A stretch of 64,000 nucleotides of DNA from Candidatus Kapaibacterium sp. (GTDB taxonomy: Bacteria; Bacteroidota; Ignavibacteria; Kapaibacteriales; UBA4661): NCBI GenBank assembly GCA_025455065.1, contig JALONG010000012.1, forward strand, positions 1 through 64,000. The letters run 5' to 3'. Numbering within the stretch: position 1 is the stretch's first letter; the number at the start of each line of letters is the position of its first letter. The position numbers and the translations under genes are program-made. The notes beneath the pieces are model-generated. The model saw only the letters and a program-made list of their open reading frames with translations. It did not search any database and was not told the origin of the DNA. This document shows positions 16,401 to 24,018 of this stretch, piece after piece.

Positions 16401-18163
16401 GCTTCGGAGAGCGGACGCAGTGTATCTATGGCAAGCACGTCTGCTGCTTGCACATCACGCAAATCGGGTGTACTTTCCCAGACTTCAACCGCTTTGACAC
16501 GGTAGAGCTGCGTGTTTACGGTTGCCTGAAGCGGAAAACCACCGCGCTCGAAAACGGGCCAAACAACGGTTTTGTGGGCAAGATTAATAAAAAAGTGGTT
16601 GTCGGCGTAGTCATATGCACGAAGCATAATCGGCTGTTTCACCGAACCGCCTTTGACCGTAGCGACGCGGCTTTGACCACGTTTCATCGAAGCAACGGTT
16701 TTGAGATAAACGGGACCAAATTGAAAATCCGCCCGAACACCAAAGAGCGCCTGACTTCCGCCAATAAACGCCGACGGCGAGTTCAAACTGACATTGCCAA
16801 ATTCGATGCGACGGAAGATTTCATCGGGTTCGCCGTCGTAGGCAAGGCGCGTGAGGTTGTCGAACTCGAATTGGCGCAGCGTGTTCATATCCAAATTGAT
16901 ATTGAACTTATCGCCCAATTTCGCATCCACGTTTGCTTGCACATTCGGCTGAAAAACCGGAACCCACTGCACTTGACCAAGCGTTGAAGCCTGTCCGCCA
17001 AGCGAAGTATTCCACATAGAACCGATGCGTAAATTTATCTCAATGTTCGCATTTAAGCGCAATTCAGGCTTGCCGAAGATAGTCGTGAGGGGGTTTTGCG
17101 GAAACGGCACGTTAAAATTATTCGCCTGCCCCAAAATGCTGGACAGTTCAAGTTTGAAGGGACGACGAAAATCGTAATGCTGCAAAATAGAATCCTGCGC
17201 TTGACGGCGCATAAAATCGGTGCGATTGTTCAAATACTCATCCAAAGGCAGCGTTTGTTCAGGGCGGTATTCCGACCCCAAAAGCCTGTCGCCGAGTTTC
17301 ATACGGAGCGCATTAGAAAGCTGCGTCGAATCAAACTTCGCTTGAAAATTGTAGGTCTGACCGCCAAAGGGAATTGCCTCCGTACCTTTCCGCGAAACAG
17401 CCCCGTCCACCGCACCACGCCTTACGCCGAGCGAATCCGCCCAAGCATTCACATCCACCGAGGGCGTACTGAGCAAGGACAAACGCTGTGCCGCTAAAGC
17501 ACGGATGATGTTTTCCGTCGTGAGCGCTGCGCTCGTGCTGAGAACAGCATTGGTACTTAAAGAAGCATTTGTGCTGAGCGGCGCATTGATACTGGTTTGG
17601 GGAGTATCGTCGGGCGGCGTTGTGTTTTTGGGTTGCTGCTGGTTCAGTGTCCGCGAAGTGCGCTGTACGCGGCGCGGAATGGGGCGTGAGGTGGTGTCTT
17701 GCCCCTCACCCTGCCCTCTCCCAAGGGGAGAGGGTTCCAGAGGCAGTAGAGACAGTCTTGGATTTTGCCCCTCGCCCTTTGGGAGAGGGGTTGGGGTGAG
17801 GGAAAAAGCAACATCATCTAACAGAATCTCATATTTCAACATTGCCGCATGATTCTTGCACAAATACGCCAAACTGCTTGCATAGGGCGATTCTACTAGG
17901 ATTGTGCGCTCTAATGCGGGATTTTTCCCCAGCACACTCCAAAAACCTAAGGCAAGGTCAAATTCGAGAAATTCTATTTCGGCAAGTAATTCCAGCGAGA
18001 ATACTGCGCCGGAAGGAGCAGCACTCAAAGCCGCAGCGCTCAAAAGAATACTGCACAAAGCAAGCACAATCAATGCGTAGCGGTGCAGCAGCGACAGCGA
18101 GAACGAGCGTTGAGATTGGGGACGCAAAGGAGCAAGTGTGGTATGGCGCGAGGAGAACGGCAT
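10436..18163 (-). CDS. sprA: cell-surface protein SprA (T9SS outer-membrane translocon)
   Basis: A 2,575-residue protein. SprA is the 36-stranded outer-membrane barrel through which type IX secretion cargo leaves the cell, and is needed for gliding in Flavobacterium. An N-terminal signal peptide (hydrophobic LIVLALCSILLSAAALSAA, residues 31-49) precedes a very long chain of short amphipathic strands with no other domain type. Family-like stretches include DRSYAIAYRLEGAT, AAVYIDDFEATQR, and repeated NGW/WVNELRL blocks. It is slightly longer than the usual 2,350-2,450 residues. Part of the excess is residues 121-155, which are encoded by an inserted palindromic repeat (17702-17802). It is complete and unbroken, stands apart from other T9SS genes, and agrees with the T9SS-tailed proteins elsewhere in the window. 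Confidence 0.93.
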   Translation of the reverse strand: MPFSSRHTTLAPLRPQSQRSFSLSLLHRYALIVLALCSILLSAAALSAAPSGAVFSLELLAEIEFLEFDLALGFWSVLGKNPALERTILVESPYASSLAYLCKNHAAMLKYEILLDDVAFSLTPTPLPKGEGQNPRLSLLPLEPSPLGRGQGEGQDTTSRPIPRRVQRTSRTLNQQQPKNTTPPDDTPQTSINAPLSTNASLSTNAVLSTSAALTTENIIRALAAQRLSLLSTPSVDVNAWADSLGVRRGAVDGAVSRKGTEAIPFGGQTYNFQAKFDSTQLSNALRMKLGDRLLGSEYRPEQTLPLDEYLNNRTDFMRRQAQDSILQHYDFRRPFKLELSSILGQANNFNVPFPQNPLTTIFGKPELRLNANIEINLRIGSMWNTSLGGQASTLGQVQWVPVFQPNVQANVDAKLGDKFNINLDMNTLRQFEFDNLTRLAYDGEPDEIFRRIEFGNVSLNSPSAFIGGSQALFGVRADFQFGPVYLKTVASMKRGQSRVATVKGGSVKQPIMLRAYDYADNHFFINLAHKTVVWPVFERGGFPLQATVNTQLYRVKAVEVWESTPDLRDVQAADVLAIDTLRPLSEARRDTLINGTPSYTLAEKRRLFDSTGINAGFVEKGRFRLLRENERYTFDANLGTLRILNLRRDRSYAIAYRLEGATQANEDDIVYGTLQNTIDPAIDTAKISVLQLIYRPNMQPAFRNIWARQRQNVYFIGATNVSRDPKDTRINFWYLRQNNDSTDILPGAQDKLATVLGVDRVNNTSGAATPDGLFDIHLGYIFDQARGEITFTSLEPFRRGLIDYFTSKGNADQANQFIFASVYDTTRDAARLDARFDRFVISGEVSGQASNRINLPNAFNLAPGSVKVRLNGAVLTEFQDFRVEYFTGQVEILNPQALLPNANVEVEYEQNDAFNLATRSMLGLRLDLDTKSFLRSRDLKLDLGLTVVNYSMDNPAARIRLSEEPLSNTMLGVDGQATLNADWLTKALDWLPFYDTKAPSSFNIKGEAAWSLSNPNTRPSEIASDSNKAAVYIDDFEATQRIYALGVQAAQWKYASPPQNTGIPNLQTLTRLDSAQRYRGAMRWYTFNEGRVPPTQVYPNRAVAVGIAGTPPLRPLEIDFNPYERGIYNTNPSFVDSLTYLFNPAPPPTGLGDTTEYKRLAADPILRNTLFGFREKNRIWGGIMRTLSAFNLNFDNENMDFIEIVLRVDGRSDPQTKMYIDVGQISEDIIPNGILDTEDGIVPGRETPNGRIAEGELGEDVGIDGLNNAQEKSDSLVSALSSVSPLVQAKYRNLTAQLYSNPNIRRERDPARDDFNYDFRRFSTVAANAQQRDSDFVSFNGLENNNQFTDFQFPDTEIQNQNNGQIIARADDYFRYEVNLTPDRATNPQFVNSVNGWITLRIPLRGARTEVGRPLFTNIQYVRALWVGGRFKAQIIDWRFVGSQWIRQPVQVGRTERGVPLLDSTTLSVGFVGREENSGAPFFYTMPPGVFPPVNRNNFLNPTQFGNEQSLLMQVNGLRQGDERSVARFFRPFDAFFYKEMKFFLHGGENITYTPTRRSEAQALGFIRFGVDTLNYYEYSVPLQPGWQAVAIKLPELTALKPIVQLSGANAGLTVIPADSLGEYRIKGSPTLTRIQFVSFGVRNPAVAPSELTTSVWVNELRLIKPDISENLMQNFAAVGTASAKIADLGTVTATLNMQTPYFTRLEERFGNRNDRRTLAVTGQFNFERFLPEDWAGSSLPLSVTYNNLESTPRFLPQNDVNLSVAAFNEAEKRFPTDSASRVNAAQETIKAQSTRTEDLQVAVTGARLNIPIYFFLFRDILNRISVDYNYVRRKEESPVVTLKTFEGWRFRTAYNHTLPPLPIKPFGWAENVPVLQWLSGWTIFAPVPNTITAAVEANQSFQREISRIQPDVSIPNILNFEAARQLQLTYKMSENELLNPTIDYSVNTVGTLVPLWLEDGSRDKPLPAGEVQRRIWERLGQGNSILNIGTDTRHGQNFRITFRPKFPEFMGGNKFFNLTGNYGVQYGWERLLRPVTLTTPTTGGALPVTPADANALNNGAGFQNNLTAAFSIRPKELGNALFPSLSSPMGGGQNTFQPGLQATIVPTPSGGSDTSIAMMIMRGLKSAVFDWDQFTVSFTQQGSATNPGVRGGTGFLTSSNGYGPSFEYQMGLVTDPHTSWFQPSNQFPFFEMRRVQGSRPVGVDLPDMSKIGATLDIRAQREIIPGLQVELSWQSKNDSTNNRIFTQIREANVQILNDTYRISNQISLETFGRSFLMVPFGGLDNIKKLYDTATAKITDNTPEATAKRQKALNSAFIDGLEALHWLNGDTTRFRFLMPNINFAIRWNGLEQLPFLKGILRSGSLESKYQGRYTATQRNEAGVTTLDQQSVQSSFEPLIGVTAQFDDKAVDGILQGNMRVSTKTSLGIMQSQQGIVQSDNTFELTLQATYQRRGFELPKIGGVGLLKLLGIDFEMNNDIEFGLQTTYRSSLRTSTNVIATPTPRDATANQSRRIDGTTNILFEPSMRYTISKQVTARLFFRYEANLSEGANAAGSTVTQFGVDLRLNLSGGRSF
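17702..17802. repeat. palindromic repeat inserted in frame in sprA
   Basis: The two ends are inverted copies: CCCTCACCCTGCCCTCTCCC at the left and, read on the other strand, CCCTCACCCCAACCCCTCTC at the right, separated by a short unique stretch. The whole unit is C-rich on the plus strand, unlike the flanks, and stays open in the sprA frame, giving LTPTPLPKGEG ... PSPLGRGQGEG at residues 121-155. It lies just after the predicted exported N-terminus, where extra residues may be tolerated. C-rich palindromes with this look are known as dispersed intergenic repeats in several bacteria. Confidence 0.75.
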
Positions 18164-18542
18164 CGGACTATCGGAAAGTTCAACAAGAACGAATTAAGAA
18201 CAATCATATCCTCCGTTTGTCAGCATTAGTCGGGCAAAGCCGACGGTGATGCGTTTTTGATATGAAAGTAAGAGTAACGATGCTGTCCGATAGGCGAAGA
18301 ATCAAGTGCGTCGAAAAAACAGGGCGTTGGATTACGGAGGAATAAGAGCTAAAGCTAAAATGCCAAGGCATTGCTAAAGCAAGACAACGAACTTCAAATT
18401 TACGCGGAAGGAATGTTTTTTGGAAATATTTTTTTTCGATAAAAAATGGTTTACGATGAATTAGCCTTGTTTTATGCCGCTTTCAAAGTGTATCTTTGTT
18501 GTGATATTTTTCTTCTTTGAGGCTTGATTTGTCAATTTGACT
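18164..18542. other. divergent intergenic region, sprA to cca
   Basis: About 380 bp between two divergently transcribed genes, with no convincing open frame. It becomes AT-rich from 18,410 on, and holds the cca promoter candidate at 18467-18498. A lone TAAATTTG on the minus strand (18395-18402) could be a -7 element for sprA, but has no matching TTG at the right distance. Confidence 0.6.
18467..18498 (+). promoter_or_regulatory. Bacteroidetes-type promoter for cca
   Basis: TTG at 18467-18469, 21 nt, then TATCTTTG at 18491-18498. This fits the known Bacteroidetes sigma consensus (-33 TTG, -7 TAnnTTTG). It lies 45 bp before the cca start codon. Confidence 0.65.
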
Positions 18543-20069
18543 ATGATATTTCCCCTTCACGAACCTTTACTGACAACCGTCGGCAATTTTGCTGACGAAC
18601 TCGGCGTGGAACTACACGTTGTTGGCGGCTACGTGCGCGACATGATGCGCTCTGCCGTGCGCAAAGACCTTGATTTTACGCTTGTCGGCGATGCGGTGCA
18701 GTTTGCCAAACGTTTTGCCGAGCGCATGAATACTCACGCTATTGTGTACGAACGCTTCCGCACGGCGCTTGTTCCCATTCACACACCGGAAGGCTTGTAT
18801 CAATGCGAGTTTGTCGGTACGCGGAAAGAGGAGTATTTGCCCAATTCCCGCAAACCGATTGTCAGCGAAGGCACATTTGAAGACGATTTGCGGAGGCGTG
18901 ATTTTACGGTAAACGCAATGGCTCTTTGTCTCAATCGTGAGCGTTTTGGCGCGTTGGTGGATTTGTTTGAAGGGCAGCAGGACATGGCGGCAAAACTGCT
19001 CCGCACACCCTTAGACCCGCACATTACCTTCAGCGACGACCCGCTCCGCATGATGCGAGCAGCGCGATTTGCAGCACAATTAGGCTTCCGCGTGGATGAC
19101 AAAGCGCTTGCAGCGATGCGGGACATGGCGGAGCGCATCACGATTATTTCCCAAGAGCGCATTACCGATGAGTTTTTGAAAACCTTAGCAGCGCCAAAAC
19201 CGAGTATTGGTCTGGAACTGCTCTATAAAACAGGCCTCATGCGGCACATTTTTCCCGAAGTTCATGCGCTTGCCGGTGTAGATTTGAAGCGGGTGGAAGG
19301 TCATGCCTATCGCCACAAGGACGTGTTTTACCACACGCTGCAAGTGGTGGACAATGTTGCTGAGGCAAGCGATAATATCTGGCTCCGCTTCGCAACGCTC
19401 ATGCACGACGTGGCAAAGCCGAAAACCAAGCGTTTTCTGGACGGCATAGGCTGGTCGTTTCACGGACACGAGGAATTAGGCGCTCGTTGGCAAGACCGCA
19501 TTTTTCGCAAACTGAAGCTGCCCTTACATCATTTGGAATACGTCAAAACGCTTGTACGCTTGCATCAGCGCCCGATGGCACTTGTGGATGAAGAGGTTAC
19601 GGATTCTGCCATTCGCCGCTTAATTGTTCAAGCCGAAGAAGCGGGAGAAACGGGCTTAAACGACCTTTTTACGCTCTGCCGCGCCGATATTACCACGAAA
19701 AACCCACACCGCGCCGAAACGTATTTGCAGAATTACGAATTGGTCTATCAAAAAACGCTCGTTGTGCGGGAACGCGATAATCTTATGGCGTTTCAGTCGC
19801 CCTTGCGCGGTGAGGAAATCATGTTGTTGTGCGGTCTTCCGGCATCTCGCGCTGTCGGCATTTTGAAAACAGCAATCGAAACAGCAATTTTGGACGGCAT
19901 TATTCCGAATGAATACGAAGCCGCAAAAACCTACCTTCTCGCACACAAAGACAGCCTTTTAGCACAAACAGACGCGCCATCGAACCGCAGAGGTGATGTA
20001 GAACGCCGCATTGCGGACAAACGCGAAGCAACGCGGAAACCCGCAGCAGCGCGGAAATCAAAGACATAG
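18543..20069 (+). CDS. cca: CCA-adding tRNA nucleotidyltransferase with HD domain
   Basis: A class-II nucleotidyltransferase that adds or repairs the 3' CCA end of tRNAs. The catalytic region is at the N-terminus: VVGGYVRDMMR, then KDLDFTLVGDA with the two metal-binding aspartates, and RRRDFTVNAMAL. The CCA-enzyme neck motif follows in DPLRMMRAARFAAQLGF. An HD domain occupies about residues 240-330 (RHKDVFYHTLQVVDN, FATLMHDVAKP, HGHEELGA). A basic tail ends the protein. I use the ATG at 18543 rather than the in-frame TTG at 18537. A promoter of the local type lies upstream, and the MBL-fold gene follows 43 bp later. Confidence 0.93.
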   Translation: MIFPLHEPLLTTVGNFADELGVELHVVGGYVRDMMRSAVRKDLDFTLVGDAVQFAKRFAERMNTHAIVYERFRTALVPIHTPEGLYQCEFVGTRKEEYLPNSRKPIVSEGTFEDDLRRRDFTVNAMALCLNRERFGALVDLFEGQQDMAAKLLRTPLDPHITFSDDPLRMMRAARFAAQLGFRVDDKALAAMRDMAERITIISQERITDEFLKTLAAPKPSIGLELLYKTGLMRHIFPEVHALAGVDLKRVEGHAYRHKDVFYHTLQVVDNVAEASDNIWLRFATLMHDVAKPKTKRFLDGIGWSFHGHEELGARWQDRIFRKLKLPLHHLEYVKTLVRLHQRPMALVDEEVTDSAIRRLIVQAEEAGETGLNDLFTLCRADITTKNPHRAETYLQNYELVYQKTLVVRERDNLMAFQSPLRGEEIMLLCGLPASRAVGILKTAIETAILDGIIPNEYEAAKTYLLAHKDSLLAQTDAPSNRRGDVERRIADKREATRKPAAARKSKT

Positions 20070-20112
20070 GGCGCAACAATTTTGTCTTGTACAATTCTTA
20101 TCTCTGAAAATT

Positions 20113-20760
20113 ATGCACCAAAATACATCCCTAAAAATTTTCCCGATTGAAGCCGGACCTGTCGCCACATACGGTTACATGGTCTCTGACGGCGAAGCCG
20201 GAATAGCGGCAGTGATTGATGTTCCGCTCGGCAGCGCTGAGTATTTTTTGGAAAATGCTCAAAAGGAAAATGTCACAATCACCCACATCCTGCTGACGCA
20301 CTCGCATTGGGACCACACGGGCGATGCGGCAAAACTTCAACAGGCAACATCCGCGAAAATTCTTGTTCATCCCGACGACGAATACCGAATGGCAGAGCCG
20401 AACAAGCACACCAGCATCCCGCTCCCCTTCGTACTGGAAGGTTGCAAGGCTGATGGATACTTACGCGGCGGGGATAGTTTTTCGCTGGGTGCGTGGCAAT
20501 TCGAGGTGCGTCACACGCCCGGGCATACCGAAGGCGGCATCTGCTTTATTGACCATGAGCGAAACCTCGCATTTGTTGGCGATACGCTTTTTCAAGGCAG
20601 CATCGGGCGCACAGACTTGGCAGGCGGTGATATGCCAACGCTGTTGAACGCGATCCGCACACAGCTTTTTACGCTTTCCGATGACGTTATTGTCCTGCCC
20701 GGACACGGTGAGCGCACGAGAATTGGTATTGAGAAGCGCACGAATCCTTTTTTGATGTAG
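20113..20760 (+). CDS. metallo-beta-lactamase-fold hydrolase (glyoxalase II-like)
   Basis: A 215-residue MBL-fold enzyme of the short YcbL/hydroxyacylglutathione-hydrolase-like group. The metal ligands are in THSHWDHTGD (residues about 59-68), HTPGHTEGG and GDTLFQGSIGRTDL, and the C-terminal PGHGERTRIGIEKRTNPFL matches the group. Members hydrolyse thioesters such as S-lactoylglutathione or related compounds; the substrate here is not predictable. The ATG at 20113 begins the conserved part; the frame upstream to 20011 overlaps the end of cca and looks non-coding. Confidence 0.9.
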   Translation: MHQNTSLKIFPIEAGPVATYGYMVSDGEAGIAAVIDVPLGSAEYFLENAQKENVTITHILLTHSHWDHTGDAAKLQQATSAKILVHPDDEYRMAEPNKHTSIPLPFVLEGCKADGYLRGGDSFSLGAWQFEVRHTPGHTEGGICFIDHERNLAFVGDTLFQGSIGRTDLAGGDMPTLLNAIRTQLFTLSDDVIVLPGHGERTRIGIEKRTNPFLM

Positions 20761-20785
20761 TTTGGGGTAAGTAACGGTGAATTTG

Positions 20786-20880
20786 AACGCAGAAGGCGCA
20801 AATAACGCGGATTTTCGCGGATTTTCCAAAAACACCAAATCCCAAGCAACCAAGCCCCAAGTAACCAATGACTAATAAAC
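20786..20880. repeat. low-complexity repetitive intergenic stretch
   Basis: It contains a perfect tandem pair of CGCGGATTTT (20806-20815, 20816-20825), followed by near-repeats CCAAGCAACCAAG and CCCAAGTAACCAATG. There is no open frame. The text resembles dispersed intergenic repeats rather than a gene or RNA. Confidence 0.4.
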
Positions 20881-20898
20881 AATGATTCACAATACTAT

Positions 20899-20929
20899 TT
20901 GGTGGTTATGAAAAAAAATTCTATGTTTG
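20899..20929 (+). promoter_or_regulatory. Bacteroidetes-type promoter for tRNA-Cys (and efp)
   Basis: TTG at 20899-20901, 20 nt, then TATGTTTG at 20922-20929, matching the TTG/TAnnTTTG consensus. It is 112 bp before tRNA-Cys and 220 bp before efp, so it could drive both. Confidence 0.65.
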
Positions 20930-21041
20930 TAGTCTTCGTTTGAAAATTCGCCGTTCTAAAAACTTGTATAGATAAAGCGAGTTATTTTGCGAACTCCCCG
21001 TTACGGACCCACTCTCACCCGTAGCGGCGTATGCACAGCAA

Positions 21042-21112
21042 GGAGACGTGGCCGAGAGGTTAGGCAGAGGTCTGCAAAACCTTGTACAGCGGTTCAAATC
21101 CGCTCGTCTCCT
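21042..21112 (+). tRNA. tRNA-Cys (anticodon GCA)
   Basis: A 71-nt cloverleaf: acceptor arms GGAGACG and CGTCTCC, D-stem GCC/GGC, anticodon stem GAGGT/ACCTT with loop CTGCAAA (anticodon GCA), T-arm AGCGG-TTCAAAT-CCGCT, discriminator U as expected for tRNA-Cys. The CCA end is not encoded (the next bases are CAC), so CCA addition would depend on an enzyme such as the cca product upstream. efp starts 37 bp downstream. Confidence 0.95.
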
Positions 21113-21149
21113 CACTTTTTACCATTTATTTTCGTATTAACGTCTTTTT

Positions 21150-21713
21150 ATGGCTACAACAGCAGATTTGAAAAAAGGCGCGGTGTTAAAATTCAACAAT
21201 GAGCCGTGCTTGATTCTTGAATCCGAACACCGCACTCCCGGTAACCTTCGTGCTTTTTATCAAGTGAAAATGCGTAATTTGCGCACGGGAAAACTGTCTG
21301 AAACCCGCTTCCGTTCTGGTGAAACGTTGGAATTTTTGCGTGTGGAAAAGCGTGATTTCCAGTATCTTTACAAAGACGGCGACAGTTTTGTGTTCATGGA
21401 TAAAGCCAACTACGACCAAGTAAGTGTTGAGCCGAAAAGTGTCGGTGATTACGCAAAATTCCTCAAAGAAGGCTCGGATGCGTTTTTGACCTTCAACGAC
21501 ACAGAAATTTTATCGGTTGAGATGCCCGCACACGCGAATTTGCGCGTTGTACAGACGGAGCCGGGTGTAAAGGGTGATTCGGTGAACAACATTATGAAGC
21601 CCGCTACACTCGAAACCGGTGCCGAAATTCAAGTACCGATTTTCGTGAACGAAGGCGACCTGCTCCGCATTGACACAAGCACTGGAGCGTATATTGAGCG
21701 TGTCAAAGGATAA
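21150..21713 (+). CDS. efp: elongation factor P, PGNLRAF subtype
   Basis: A 187-residue EF-P, which relieves ribosomes stalled at proline runs. The KOW-like domain I (ADLKKGAVLKFNNEPCLILE), central domain (FQYLYKDGDSFVFMDKANYD) and C-terminal OB domain (VKGDSVNNIMKPATLETGAEIQVPIFVNEGDLLRIDT) are all present. The loop at the domain I tip reads TPGNLRAF. The residue normally modified (Lys34 in E. coli, Arg32 in Pseudomonas) is Asn32 here, with an Arg two places later. This suggests an unmodified or differently modified EF-P. It is followed by accB (66 bp) and accC, a gene order seen in many bacteria. Confidence 0.94.
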   Translation: MATTADLKKGAVLKFNNEPCLILESEHRTPGNLRAFYQVKMRNLRTGKLSETRFRSGETLEFLRVEKRDFQYLYKDGDSFVFMDKANYDQVSVEPKSVGDYAKFLKEGSDAFLTFNDTEILSVEMPAHANLRVVQTEPGVKGDSVNNIMKPATLETGAEIQVPIFVNEGDLLRIDTSTGAYIERVKG

Positions 21714-21779
21714 TGCACTTCACAAGACAAAACATCACACGCAGAACCATTAGTTTGTAACCACATTTCCTTACTGAAT

Positions 21780-22286
21780 ATGGACTTGCAGTATCTTCGC
21801 CGCTTGCTGAAAATCTTTGATGAAAGTTCGGCTGTTGATTTAGAAATCGAAGAAGAGGGAGTAACACTGCGGATGTCGAAGTTCTCGGAGCATCAAGCCG
21901 CATTTGCAAGCGCTCCGCAAGTTATTCATGTTCCTCAGCAGATGGCTTCAATGCCTGTGGCTATGGCAGCACCCGCCTCAGCGCCCACTCCGGCGGCTGC
22001 GCCCACAGCAGCACCCGCCGCCACTTCCTCCGATTCCGGCAAAAAAACGCACCAAGTCTGCTCGCCTATTGTTGGTACGTTCTACCGCGCCCCTGCGCCT
22101 GACGCGGACGCATTTGTCCAAGTTGGTTCGCGTGTAAGCGTTGGTACAACGCTGTGTATCGTTGAAGCGATGAAATTGATGAACGAAATTGAGAGCGACG
22201 CTGCGGGAACAGTCGTAAAAATTCTCGTTGAAAACGGTCAGCCCGTTGAGTACAACCAACCCCTGATGCTGGTTGAAGTTGAGTAA
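21780..22286 (+). CDS. accB: biotin carboxyl carrier protein of acetyl-CoA carboxylase
   Basis: A 168-residue carrier that bears biotin for malonyl-CoA synthesis. The N-terminal part ([20 protein letters not shown]) is joined by an Ala/Pro-rich linker (residues about 60-82) to the biotinyl domain. That domain contains [20 protein letters not shown] and the biotinylation site [10 protein letters not shown] (Lys133), and ends with the usual LMLVEVE. It lies between efp and accC, 162 bp before the accC start. Confidence 0.97.
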   Translation: MDLQYLRRLLKIFDESSAVDLEIEEEGVTLRMSKFSEHQAAFASAPQVIHVPQQMASMPVAMAAPASAPTPAAAPTAAPAATSSDSGKKTHQVCSPIVGTFYRAPAPDADAFVQVGSRVSVGTTLCIVEAMKLMNEIESDAAGTVVKILVENGQPVEYNQPLMLVEVE

Positions 22287-22448
22287 GGTGAAAAACAAGC
22301 AGCAATAATCTTTACAAATTACGCGAGTGTTGAGTTTTGGCAGTTGAGTTTTGAGTGAAAAAGCCTTTGTGTTGTAGGCTTCAATGCTAGTGTTTATGCG
22401 CTCTTCAACGTGAAACTCACCGCGCAAACCTTAACACTATCGGTGATT

Positions 22449-23792
22449 ATGTTTAAGAAAGTCCTCATTGCCAATCGCGGTGAAATTGCCTTGCGCATTA
22501 TTCGTGCTTGCCGCGAACTTGGCGTAAAAACGGTTGCGGTTTACTCTGAAGCCGACCGCAACTCCCTCCACGTGCGCTTTGCTGACGAAGCTATTTGTAT
22601 TGGCGCAGCCGCCAGCAAACAAAGCTACCTCTACATTCCCTCCATCATTGCCGCAGCCGAGATTAGCGAAGCCGATGCTATTCATCCGGGATACGGCTTT
22701 CTTTCCGAAAATGCTGATTTTGCTGAGATTTGTACCGATTGCGGGTTCAAATTTATCGGACCGCAGCCATTTTCCATTTCCAAAATGGGCAACAAATCCG
22801 TTGCGAAAGAAACGATGCGAGAAGCAAACGTTCCTGTCATTCCGGGCAGCAAAGGTATTGTTTCCACGCTGGAAGAAGCACAAAAACTCGTGGCAGAAAT
22901 TGGCGTTCCCGTGATGCTCAAAGCATCTGCAGGTGGGGGCGGGAAAGGTATGCGCTTGGTAACATCGCTGGACGGCGTAGAACAAGCATTTATCACCGCT
23001 CGTACCGAAGCGGAAGCGGCATTTAGCAATCCCGATTTGTACATCGAAAAATTTGTCGAAGAGCCGCGCCACGTGGAAATTCAGGTCTTCGGCGACCAAC
23101 ACGGAAATGTCGTGCATTTGAACGAGCGCGAATGTTCGATTCAACGCCGTCACCAGAAACTTATCGAAGAAGCGCCCTCGCCGATTTTGGATGAGGAATT
23201 ACGCCGTAAAATGGGTGATGCCGCCGTCAAAGCCGCAAAAGCAGTAGATTACGAAGGTGCAGGCACGATTGAATTTCTTGTTGATAAACATCGTAATTTC
23301 TACTTTATGGAGATGAACACCCGTATTCAGGTGGAACATCCCGTAACGGAAGAAGCGCTTGGGATTGACCTTGTGAAAGAGCAGATTCGGGTGGCTGCGG
23401 GAGAAAAACTTTCAATATCGTCTGCTCCGCCGCGCCGCCATTCGATTGAGTGCCGCATCAATGCTGAAGACCCGTACCATAATTATCGCCCCTCGCCCGG
23501 CAAAATCACGGCACTCCATTTCCCCGGAGGTCCCGGAATCCGCATAGATTCTCACATCTACGAAGGCTATTCCATTCCGCCCTATTACGATTCGCTTATT
23601 GCAAAACTTATTTCTATCGGCGAAACACGCGATGAAGCCATTGCCCGCATGAAACGTGCCTTGCAGGAATTTGTGATTGAGGGTATTCAAACGACAATCC
23701 CATTCCATATTAAGATGATGGGAAATAAAGACTTCATCGCAGGTGAATTTGATACCAAATACCTCGACAATCATAATTGGCAAGAGTTTTGA
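22449..23792 (+). CDS. accC: biotin carboxylase subunit of acetyl-CoA carboxylase
   Basis: A 447-residue ATP-grasp enzyme that carboxylates the biotin on AccB. The features are [20 protein letters not shown] at the N-terminus, [16 protein letters not shown], the glycine-rich ATP loop [11 protein letters not shown], and the catalytic region [15 protein letters not shown] with the C-terminal [18 protein letters not shown]. The ATG at 22449 gives the canonical start; the frame upstream to 22410 is not family-like. The transcarboxylase genes accA/accD are not in the window. Confidence 0.97.
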   Translation: MFKKVLIANRGEIALRIIRACRELGVKTVAVYSEADRNSLHVRFADEAICIGAAASKQSYLYIPSIIAAAEISEADAIHPGYGFLSENADFAEICTDCGFKFIGPQPFSISKMGNKSVAKETMREANVPVIPGSKGIVSTLEEAQKLVAEIGVPVMLKASAGGGGKGMRLVTSLDGVEQAFITARTEAEAAFSNPDLYIEKFVEEPRHVEIQVFGDQHGNVVHLNERECSIQRRHQKLIEEAPSPILDEELRRKMGDAAVKAAKAVDYEGAGTIEFLVDKHRNFYFMEMNTRIQVEHPVTEEALGIDLVKEQIRVAAGEKLSISSAPPRRHSIECRINAEDPYHNYRPSPGKITALHFPGGPGIRIDSHIYEGYSIPPYYDSLIAKLISIGETRDEAIARMKRALQEFVIEGIQTTIPFHIKMMGNKDFIAGEFDTKYLDNHNWQEF

Positions 23793-24018
23793 GGAAAAGA
23801 TGAATGATGAAGTATGAAATGAAGAAGTGTAGTATTTAAGCGCTTTTCAGGTGTTTTTGCTCCTCTACTGAGCCGTTTATTCTTTCACCGTTTCCCTACA
23901 CACAGACAAACGACGTGCGCACGTAACAATGCCGCAACAAGGTATAGTTGCAGTCATTCTTCGATTTCATCATTTTTACCTCACCCTTCAAACCTCATTT
24001 TTCATACTTTCTCCACGC

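Noticed and set aside
18395-18402. TAAATTTG on the minus strand as the sprA promoter
   Set aside because: No TTG lies 19-21 nt upstream on that strand, so the pair that marks the other promoters is missing.
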